Positions 57,176 to 64,000 of a stretch of DNA of 64,000 nt are shown here, piece by piece. Position numbers and translations under genes: made by a program. The notes below the pieces were generated by a model. That model saw nothing but the letters and a program-made list of their open reading frames with translations. It ran no database searches and had not been told where the DNA came from. Source of the DNA: Isoetes taiwanensis (taxonomy: Eukaryota > Streptophyta > Lycopodiopsida > Isoetales > Isoetaceae); assembly GCA_021234155.1 (NCBI GenBank), contig JAJEKV010000024.1:11818913-11882912 (forward strand). The letters are read 5' to 3'. The number at the start of each line of letters is the position of its first letter. Position 1 is the stretch's first letter.

Positions 57176-58237
57176 TCTTGCGTGTGCAATTAGACAGTGT
57201 ACTTTGTAGGCCATTCAAATCTAAACTACTTGTGTTCGATCATTCACAGGTGTGGGATCTTCAAGAAAGAATATTTTGCATGTTCGAAGATGGTGAGCTA
57301 AAAGAACAGTCCAGCTCTGCCGGAAAAAAACCAAAAAAAGGTGGTGAAGCAAAACAGAAAAACATGAGCATCGTACCCTGGACGCAGCTACAGGGTTTAA
57401 AAAGCAAGGAAATATTTGTACGACTATTAGAAAAAGTAGTGGCCAAGGAATTTACTCTAGACGAAATGGCCAAAGAAGCTAAGACGTAAGCCACATTTCC
57501 CATGTCGTCTTCTTTTTTTCCTAATTTTGTCTGACAACGTTTTTTCCCTCTGCAGTCAGAAAGACATTGTCACCTGCCAGGCAGAGTTAATGAAGCAACT
57601 AAACCTGGAGGCCTGGGAGGAGTGCAAGGCTTTGTATCCAACTTCTACTACAGATAGTATTATCAGAGAGCACGCTGTTAACTTTAGTGGCTGGGTAAGT
57701 TTTTCAGAAAATACTTTTTGTTTTCGTGCCTTTGTCTCACAATTTTCTTGCAGAACAAGAAGAAAGGGCTACCGACAGGATTTTTAAACCTGGTTCGTAG
57801 GGCCAAGGAGGAGAGGCAGAGACTGAAGGCAATTGAGCAGGGAAAAGAGCCGGCACAAGCGCTTTGACACCGCTTATGAACGGTTCACAACATTCTGGTC
57901 GATCGCTTGGCTGTGGTTGTTCATGGGGATTGCACGAGGTTGGGAAGTCTTTTGGACAAGCAAAATTATACATTGTGTATTGCAGACATTCCTTACGGGT
58001 TCAAAATCAAGGATAGCTCTTTCGACGAGGAGGCCTTTACGCACGTGCAAGTCCGTGCTTTTCTCGACGGGCCAAGGAAATCAATGACATCCGGAAAACC
58101 GGAGGGTCATTATTTTTCATTCCGACCGCGCAGACGATGCCTTCCGCTTAAGCCAATGGGAGTCGCCTCAGAACGCTGGCTTTGAAAACCGCATGATGGT
58201 AAGCTTTTGAATTTATTGCTTTTCTATTCACTTAACA

Positions 58238-58382
58238 CCACGGTATAAATTTATACCTCGCCGCCTCGTGGTATAAATTTATATACAAAGAAGGCAACCT
58301 CCGTGATAAATTTATACCAAGACGCGGCACCGGGTCTAAGTTTATACAAAGAAGGCAATGGTGGTATAAATTTATACCGCCA
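58238..58382. repeat. TATAAATTTATA palindrome array of element B, third block
   Basis: Five copies (three full GGTATAAATTTATACC-like and two degenerate, such as GTCTAAGTTTATAC) lie in the intron following the exon that carries the methyltransferase catalytic motif. Spacers are GC-rich or contain AAAGAAGGCAA. Confidence 0.85.
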
Positions 58383-59061
58383 CACCATTGAACTAACTTA
58401 TTATGTTCGCTTTTCTTTTCTACCAATTTTTTAATTGTTTTGTTTTATGCGTGCTAAAAACAAATGTCAAAGGACATGGTGGTGGTCCGCTTTAGTAAGT
58501 CGCTTTGAACATTTCCATATAGGTTTTACAAATACGGACACCAAAAACCATGGTTCATTTCAATACGCAAAATGAGAAGAGCCCACCATAGCAACGCCTT
58601 TCGCCCTATTTTTTCTCTACAAAAATTAAAAGACCCACAATGACAAGGCCGTGGTATCTCATTACCGTAAGCCCAGCTAATTAATAACTTAATACAAAGG
58701 GTTTTCTCGCCGAGACCGGATTCTAGATGCATTTTCTGCTCAGCACCATTGCCAGCTTTAAAGCTTAAGCTGGCTAATGTTGTCTCCACGACATAGACCC
58801 GGACAAAATAAGTTTCGTCCGACAAGGATAAGCTCTTGTGAATCCTTTCCCGATGAAAACGAGGAACTGGAGCAAAGAACGGTCTTTGGCGATGTTAAAG
58901 GCACATACACAGAAATCCAGCCTCCACTTACGGGAAGAAGAGATGAGGAGGTGGAGTTTGTCGACCTGGAGCCTGTGGTGCCTGAGCCCGAGAAACAAAC
59001 TGCATTGCCATTGGAATCGGCGTATGCCTCGCTATCATACCCTCACAAGAGTCGATCCTAA

Positions 59062-59530
59062 GGGGTACGAGAGTCCTGTGGACTGGGAAGACCCACCTCC
59101 TCCACCAGTTGTATAAATTTATACAGTCAAGATTACAAACTAACTTTCATTGTAAACTATGTGCTAAGAAATATAACATGTCTTGATGGTGATTTTTAAT
59201 CTGAAAGCTTTGTCTCTTCAACAATGCTTAATTAGAAGAACTCTTTCTTGCTCCATGATTTCACACTCTTTGTCTTTCCTATGTTTAATTTTCTTAGTAC
59301 TTATATTAAGCTTGCAAAAAGACAAACTATATTTCCTTCTATTTTCAACAATAAATACTTATTCAGTTTTTTAATTTAATGTCTCCCTCCTCAAAACAAG
59401 CTTTTTTTTTTTTTGCCCTCTTTAAAAAATGAAAAGGCTTCAAAAATGTTGCTTTTTTGGGGGTATTTCGAATATTAATTGCTTAACAATCTATTTTGCT
59501 CCCTATTTTGTCTGTTTTTTTCAAGTTTCC
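59062..59530. other. Right non-coding margin of element B
   Basis: AT-rich sequence without genes between the end of the methyltransferase remains and the right terminus. One more TATAAATTTATA copy is at 59113-59126. A run of 12 or more T is at 59403. It mirrors the margin on the left side of B. Confidence 0.45.
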
Positions 59531-59532
59531 AA

Positions 59533-59587
59533 TTTTTATAAAGGAATCTTTCAAACGCACTTCTTAAATAAGTGCGTTTCATTTTAA
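59533..59587. repeat. Right terminus of element B with TTAA
   Basis: Read inward from 59583 on the minus strand the end is AATGAAACGCACTTATTT, then AAGAAGTGCGTTT, which folds back on the first bases as a hairpin, then GAAAGATTCC. TTAA follows at 59584-59587. The right end of element A has the same plan: ACGGGAGTG, CACTCCCGT, then TCAAAGATTCCC. Confidence 0.8.
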
Positions 59588-59630
59588 ACCTTGTTTTTGC
59601 ATGTTAGATTCCCAAAAACATCGGCGTACA

Positions 59631-59920
59631 TAGTGTATTCCAGAATACACATGCCTTCCTTCACACGGGCAATGTGTATTCCGGAATACACATTGCTTGT
59701 CTCTAGAAAAGCATTGTGTATTCCGGAATACACATTGCTCCTCTAAAGAAAGGCATGTGTATTCCGGAATACACATTGCGTTCCTTTAGAGAAGCAATCT
59801 GTATTCCGGAATACACATTGCTTTTCTAGAGACAAGCAGTGTTTGTCCTGTAGCAGAACTATTTTCTGCATATTGTTTCGAGGTAGCATCACCAGTTAAC
59901 CAGTTTGTATTCCAGAATAC
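59631..59920. repeat. TATTCCGGAATA palindrome array of element A, second block
   Basis: Five copies centred on GTGTATTCCGGAATACAC (the first has CCAGAA) repeat every 42-43 bp from 59631 to about 59824, with flanking GCAAT/ATTGC extending several to 28-bp palindromes. A sixth, isolated copy is at 59905-59920. Two weaker copies are at 60663 and 60703. The block lies in the same intron of gene A that received element B, so A's palindromes lie on both sides of B. Confidence 0.9.
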
Positions 59921-60003
59921 AAATAGCTTGACTTTTATTTGTTTTCCTTTTACTTTGCCTTGATTCTTACGCTTAATCTCATTGTTTCCTTAACGTCTTG
60001 CAG

Positions 60004-61449
60004 CCAAAAGAACGTCATAACATGTCAAACATGTTTGATGGAGCAGCTAAACGTCGAAACATGGGAAAGGTGCAAGGAACTCTACCCAATTGCCACATCC
60101 GACGAGCGCATTGTGCAATATGCACCAAATTTTGAAGGCTGGGTAAGTACTCTCAAAATTCCTTTTCTCTGCACAAACGATCTCTTGACAGTTGTTGTTT
60201 TGTTTTTCTTTAGAGCAAAAAGAAAAATAAAGACCTGCCCGAGGGCTTTATGAATTTGGTTAGAACAGCACGGGAAGAGAGGTCGTTAGCTGAAAGAAGA
60301 ACTGTTGAGCCAGAACCATCCGACTACGAGAGATTCTGCATATTTGATCAAAACAATTTATATTCAATCATTCATGGTGATTGCATGAACCTTGTCGGAA
60401 CGGTTAAGCCACAGGACTTTACTTTGGTTATTGCTGATCTTCCCTACGGGTTTAAGCTTAAAGACAGCAGATACGACGACCAGCCCTTCAAATTTTCAGA
60501 GTTTAATGCTTTCATTGAAGGAATCAAGCAGATCTCAACGACCAAACATTGGCGTTTAGTTACGTTCCATTCGAGCATGCGATGCGGCTTGGTGGAATCG
60601 GCTTTCAAAAATCACTTTGGTTCTCCGGTTCGGGCGGATATGAAAACCTTGTCTGGTAAGTCTTATTCCAGAATACAATTACTTTTCTCTTTCATTACGT
60701 AGTATATTCCGGAATAGTGTTTCCTGTTTCTGGTTTTCGAAGTGTTTTCTTGTTTTTGCTAACATCACTTTAAATGCTTCACTAGGTACAAAACGAACAT
60801 CAACTACCATGGTGGAGGACCAAGGTTGCTCAGCAAGGTAGAGTACCTTCATGTAGCTTATTGGAGTTTTGATGGGAAGAGGTCCATGGAACACTTTAAC
60901 ACCTTCCGGCTGTCAAAACTTTTCAAACGTCCTAGAGTTTCCACCGGTCTTCGTAAATTGCGGGACCCAAGTGCACAAGGCAGGATTGTGAATCACTACG
61001 AAACCACAAAGCTCATCAACCATCTCCTGGACATGTTCTCGCCCGTGAGATTGGGTGCTTGATGCTTTCTCCGGGTTCTCGTACTACTATCGCATGTGCA
61101 CTTAAGAAGGGCATAAACAGTAGCCGTGGATATTGATAAGGAGGTCAGTGCATTTTGTGAAGATGAGACTGGCTGCCTTACCTACTTTACCGATGAAAAT
61201 CAAGAGTTAGGGGCCAAGTCTTCATCCGATTATGCTAAACTAACGCCCCTCGAGATACAAACCTCCATTCTCGAGCTCACTAGACGACGAGGCAACCTTT
61301 GCGAGCTTAAAGAAGTAGCTTTAGCTACCATTCCGAGAACAAGGAGGATACAAAACTTAAGTCTCCAAAGAAAGGAGCAGATTGAATGCATGAAGGGCGA
61401 GGCGAGAGAGCAAAAAAAGAATGAGGAGGACTATGATGTAGATCTTTGA
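60004..61449 (+). pseudogene. Element A ParB-like/methyltransferase gene, 3' half
   Basis: An exon begins at 60004 after TTGCAG, in phase with the exon that ends at 50843. It reads NQKNVITCQTCLMEQLNVET and ends at 60141. The next starts about 60214 (SKKKNKDLPEGFMNLVRTAR) and carries YSIIHGDCMNL and VIADLPYGFKLKD (60429-60464). The D-L-P-Y box at 60435-60446 corresponds to the DPPY catalytic motif of amino-methyltransferases. Then RLVTFHSSMR and NYHGGGPRLLSKVEYLHVAY. INHLLDMFSP and LDAFSG (61058-61075) form the FxGxG SAM-binding block, placed after the catalytic motif as in beta-class enzymes. One-base shifts at about 61055 and 61076 break this block. DIDKEVSAF and a Lys/Glu-rich tail end at 61449. 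The product would be a nuclear DNA N6A or N4C methyltransferase. Confidence 0.72.
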
Positions 61450-61734
61450 CTCATCGCATATTAAAATTATCATTATTTATTACAATGAATCTTCAATATT
61501 GATGTACAAAAATTTATTAAAAACATATTACTTTTTTTTCCTTTCTATTCTGGTGCTTTTTTTTGTAATGCTTTCAGTCTCTTCAAGTCTATGCCTAAAT
61601 TTCGCTATTTTTATGATTTCTGTTTCATAAGTACAACGTTTTCGCCTAATGATGGGCCAAAATGGCATGAAAAAAAATGCAAACCTCTAGAAATTCTCAA
61701 CAACTATCAAAAAAGGCTTATTTTAGAAACACGG
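61450..61734. other. Right non-coding margin of element A
   Basis: AT-rich sequence with T and A runs and no gene between the end of the methyltransferase gene and the right terminus of element A. It parallels the right margin of element B in length and composition. Confidence 0.45.
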
Positions 61735-61787
61735 TGTTTTTTTAAAGGGAATCTTTGAAACGGGAGTGATGCAACACTCCCGTTTAA
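61735..61787. repeat. Right terminus of element A with TTAA
   Basis: Read inward on the minus strand from 61783: ACGGGAGTG, a short loop, CACTCCCGT (a hairpin), then TTCAAAGATTCCCTTT. TTAA follows at 61784-61787. Outside it lies GCAATCGTGT, then the 24-bp word shared with the left flank. Confidence 0.8.
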
Positions 61788-62848
61788 TTTGCAATCGTGT
61801 TCCTTACCAACATCACTAAGGACTAAAATCAGAAAATGCTGAAGTAGTGTGGCCAGTGTTCATTGATTACTGATTGAGGGATTCTGAAAGCTAAAGCTTG
61901 TATGCTTTGATACAAAAGACAAGGGTATCTCCTAGTTTCTCCTTCGTAAAACTGTTACACAGCCAAAACAATTGTCTGCCTTGAGGGACAGCAAAAAAGA
62001 AAGAGCAGGCCATCATATTGCTGCTTGAAAACAGGATGGTGAACTCCATCACAAAGTCACACGAAGACATTGCATCTTGGATACCCAAAAATTCAAGAGA
62101 ACATCAATATACATTAGAGAATACAAGAAAAAGACCTGGAGACTAATTGCATGATAAATATGGTCTACTAAAAGTGACCACCTCGTGCTTCACCTTTAAT
62201 AAACAAACACATACAACTTCCTTTAAAAAGTTTGCCCAATTGCAAATACTGTGGCAGTTAGTCCTCTTGTTCTCTTGGGTTTGCAAGTAAATTTTCAACT
62301 CAGGGGGCAAAGCCACCAAATCTGAAACATAAAGCTGTTGACGGTGGAAATCAGTCTAACCACAATAACCTGCGTTCTTGAGTCTGTTTTTATTTACATG
62401 TAAGAAACAATGAAGCTGATCAAATTATTCAGAGTTTATGTCTAGAGATGCCAATTGGGAAAGCGTTGGAATGTACTCCAGATGATAGCTTTGGGTGCTA
62501 TTTTTCAGAGTTTCAACGTTACCTTCACTTTGTGATACTGTAGGCATATTGTTGATACACATCAAGTTTTACAGACCATAAATTCAGAGCACTTGGTATC
62601 CAACAAATGATGGGATACAAGAGGGTTCCATTATTGATTGCAGAAAATATCATTCTTGAGAATCAAACATGAAATGCGTATTCTGCAACAGATGGTGTGA
62701 ATCAAACATACATGAAACAACATATGGTGTCAATCAAACGTATACTTTATCGGATATAACAAAAACCCATATAGAAGCTAAACCAAAAGCCATATATTCA
62801 TGTAATATAATGAATGTAAGATTATAAACACAAGTTGCTGAGACAATT
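61788..62848. other. Non-coding stretch between element A and the Harbinger transposase
   Basis: AT-rich sequence with scattered short frames and no recognised domain. ATGAAACAACATATGGTGTC and ATCAAACATACATGAAA-type words repeat around 62660-62740. It would be the 3' flank of the Harbinger transposase gene. Confidence 0.4.
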
Positions 62849-63970
62849 CTAATGTCCGACACCAAAAACTGCATGAACGAGTTCTGCAGTCTTCTTCTCA
62901 TGCATAACTCTTGCAATGGCATTTCTTCTACTTGCATTTTCAGCTCCACTATCAGCATGTCTTTTGTTAAATGAGGTTGTATTGGCTGTTTCAGACGCCC
63001 TTCCACTTCCACTTTGTGTATCATCTTCCAAAGCCCTTTCTAGAGCTTCAAGGGGATTTAGCTGCACTCCTTTGACCCTGTGTATAATGTATCTTGCTGC
63101 TTCTGCAATTTCTGTAGTAGGAATGTTTTGGCTCTTGAGTTTCTTAGCTTTCATGACAAGTCTAGTATATTTCTTAGTCAACTTCTCATCCTCAATTGAT
63201 TTTTCCATTTCCTTTGTGGCTTCATCGACCCAAGATCTATCAAATGAGTCCCTGTGTCTAAGACAAAGGTTATGAAGTACAAGACAAGTAGAAACTACAT
63301 TAGGTACATTATCAAGCATGATGTCCATTCTTTTTAGTAAAATCCTCCACCTAGCCTTCAATTGGCCAAAAGTGCACTCCACTGGCATTCTTGTCGATGA
63401 TTGGATGTAATTCCAATTTGATTCCACATCAGTAAGGCCATCTCTATGACCCTTGTAAGGAGGCAACATCCAAGGACGTGGTGGATAAGCTGCATCACCA
63501 ACAAGGCAGTACATTCCAAGCTGACCACTTGCTACTCTTTGCCCAGCTTTAGATTGTTGAAATAGCTTCCAATCATGAAGGCTCCCTGCCCAACCTACAT
63601 CATAATCCCAAACAGAACAATCAGACCCAACAATTGCCTGCAACAAAACTGAATGGAATCCTTTCCGATTATAATAATCTTGTGGATTCTGACACGGAGC
63701 AATGATCGGCAAGTGGCTACCATCTACTGCTCCTACAACGAAAGGAATGCCTCTAATTTTCTCAAAACCATTTGCAAGTTCTTCCATTTTGTCGATTGAA
63801 GGCCATCTTATACACATCGGCTCTAAATGCTCTTTAACACAAGCACAAAACTCAACAACTTCTCTTTGAACAGTTGTATATCCTACAGCATACGTGTCTC
63901 CTATGTCCTTCAAGGTATTTCCTGTAGCTAATCTAGTCAAAGCAATGGCCACTTTTTTTTCTCTGGGCAC
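62849..63970 (-). CDS. PIF/Harbinger (HARBI1-like) DDE transposase, start uncertain
   Basis: A frame of about 373 residues starts inside the coding region (KSVPREKKVAIALTRLATGN, the usual helix-turn-helix block). An in-frame TGA lies just upstream near 63980, so the N-terminus needs an upstream exon or is broken. Catalytic residues are visible: Asp in VVGAVDGSHLPI (about 83), Asp in YCLVGDAAYPPRPWMLPPYK (about 159) and Glu in RMPVECTFGQLKARWRILLK (about 198). LVLHNLCLRHRD is the conserved last block. A Lys/Glu-rich and Asn/Ser-rich tail ends LVHAVFGVGH. It is typical in length for plant PIF/Harbinger transposases. It faces the Myb-like partner gene at 42357-43481, from which it is now separated by element A. 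Confidence 0.85.
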   Translation of the reverse strand: MPREKKVAIALTRLATGNTLKDIGDTYAVGYTTVQREVVEFCACVKEHLEPMCIRWPSIDKMEELANGFEKIRGIPFVVGAVDGSHLPIIAPCQNPQDYYNRKGFHSVLLQAIVGSDCSVWDYDVGWAGSLHDWKLFQQSKAGQRVASGQLGMYCLVGDAAYPPRPWMLPPYKGHRDGLTDVESNWNYIQSSTRMPVECTFGQLKARWRILLKRMDIMLDNVPNVVSTCLVLHNLCLRHRDSFDRSWVDEATKEMEKSIEDEKLTKKYTRLVMKAKKLKSQNIPTTEIAEAARYIIHRVKGVQLNPLEALERALEDDTQSGSGRASETANTTSFNKRHADSGAENASRRNAIARVMHEKKTAELVHAVFGVGH

Positions 63971-64000
63971 ACTTTTGTCTCATTCGAGTGTCCTCTCTTT

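Larger units (their letters stand above)
55460..59061 (+). pseudogene. Element B ParB-like/DNA methyltransferase gene, frameshifted
   Basis: Exons fit at 55460-55823, 55894 on, 57250-57485, 57556-57695 and 57754-58197, all at AG/GT borders whose positions match gene A. Exon 2 holds the shared N-terminal domain (MWYVHRGARESKPTESYLYL). The ParB-like block at 56350-56510 reads SPLVVMVDRSQCNQLKDY and YTYYVLGGTHSYKALRNF. DEEAKVIAVSHNLDNDFRLK follows. Later exons give VTCQAELMKQLNLEAWEECK, VVHGDCTRLG and the catalytic-type motif IADIPYGFKI (57979-58008). IIFHSDRADD, GHGGGP (about 58480), ILDAFS (about 58720) and DIDPDKISFV (about 58792) are the C-terminal SAM-binding part in beta-class order. Frame changes occur near 56500, 57865, 58100 and in the C-terminal part. 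The first exon was not found. Confidence 0.7.
50887..59583. mobile_element. Element B: second TTAA-flanked ParB-methyltransferase transposon, nested in A
   Basis: B is about 8.7 kb with inverted ends AATGAAACGCACTTATTT and TTAA at 50883-50886 and 59584-59587. Its layout copies A: a minus-strand transposase gene (54055 to 51465), a divergent plus-strand ParB-like/methyltransferase gene (55460-59061), and a palindrome array between and within them, here GTATAAATTTATAC instead of A's word. It sits in an intron of A's methyltransferase gene, so it arrived after A. Its genes are more broken than A's transposase. The exact ends have 1-2 bp of play because TTTAAA is symmetrical. Confidence 0.83.
44863..61783. 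mobile_element. Element A: TTAA-flanked DNA transposon with transposase and ParB-methyltransferase genes
   Basis: The ends are inverted (ACGGGAG, then TCAAAGATTCCCTTT) and flanked by TTAA at 44859-44862 and 61784-61787. Without the nested element B it would be about 8.2 kb. It contains a DDE-like transposase gene on the minus strand (45354 to about 48430), and divergent from it a spliced ParB-like/DNA methyltransferase gene on the plus strand (48746-50843 plus 60004-61449). An array of GTGTATTCCGGAATACAC palindromes lies between the genes and in introns. TTAA duplication occurs in piggyBac and Kolobok, but the transposase resembles neither as far as I can see. A is inserted between the two Harbinger genes. 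Confidence 0.85.

Noticed and set aside
59631-59831. CRISPR array, suggested by regular 42-43-bp spacing of a repeated palindrome.
   Set aside because: The units are palindromes in a plant intron, the spacers are near-copies of each other rather than unique, and no cas genes are present.
44841-61810. A 9-bp Mutator-like target duplication (TCCTTAACA/TCCTTACCA) for element A.
   Set aside because: It has a mismatch and leaves unequal end sequences, whereas TTAA fits both A and B with clean, matching ends.

Overview
The window looks like repeat-dense nuclear DNA of a land plant. I see spliced genes with GT/AG introns of about 60-230 bp, a Ty3/Gypsy element, LINEs, a Helitron Rep, PIF/Harbinger genes, a beta-glucosidase exon fragment and an FCP1-like gene. 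A non-seed plant (fern, lycophyte or bryophyte) is my guess from the transposon mix. No tRNA, rRNA or CRISPR was found. Almost every coding region belongs to a mobile element, and most are broken.

Layout. 1-16000: a decayed minus-strand Ty3/Gypsy element (gag at 14463-15995, gag 3' end/protease/RT/RNase H/integrase at 1783-6421). It is split inside a gag zinc knuckle by an 8.0-kb DNA element (6425-14462) with a TAA target duplication. 16288-18002: a 1.7-kb element with 30-bp inverted termini. 21529-22446: an inverted 0.9-kb copy of one end of the 8-kb element, abutting a spliced FCP1/NIF-like gene (22447-24304). 24637-28108: a spliced minus-strand transposase-like gene with a TGTACA repeat array in an intron. 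28421-33034: LINE pieces, one with a perfect 15-bp target duplication. 34791-40306: a Helitron Rep gene without helicase. 42357-43481 and 62849-63970: the two PIF/Harbinger genes (Myb-like protein and DDE transposase).

The most interesting part lies between the Harbinger genes. Two related elements are nested. Outer element A spans 44863-61783 and inner element B spans 50887-59583. Both are flanked by TTAA. Each carries a divergent gene pair: a minus-strand DDE-like transposase gene, and a plus-strand intron-containing gene encoding a ParB-like domain fused to a beta-class DNA methyltransferase. Each also carries its own array of perfect palindromes around the divergent promoter and in introns of the methyltransferase gene: GTGTATTCCGGAATACAC in A, GTATAAATTTATAC in B. 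B lies inside an intron of A's methyltransferase gene. Taking B out rejoins the exons in phase and leaves A at about 8.2 kb, close to B's 8.7 kb. I know of no described plant transposon with this gene set, but I could not search.

Working model (inference): the DDE protein moves the element at TTAA, and the ParB-like/methyltransferase protein recognises or modifies the element's own palindromes, as ParB recognises parS. Both methyltransferase genes are now disrupted. Transposase A keeps a long open frame, while transposase B is broken.
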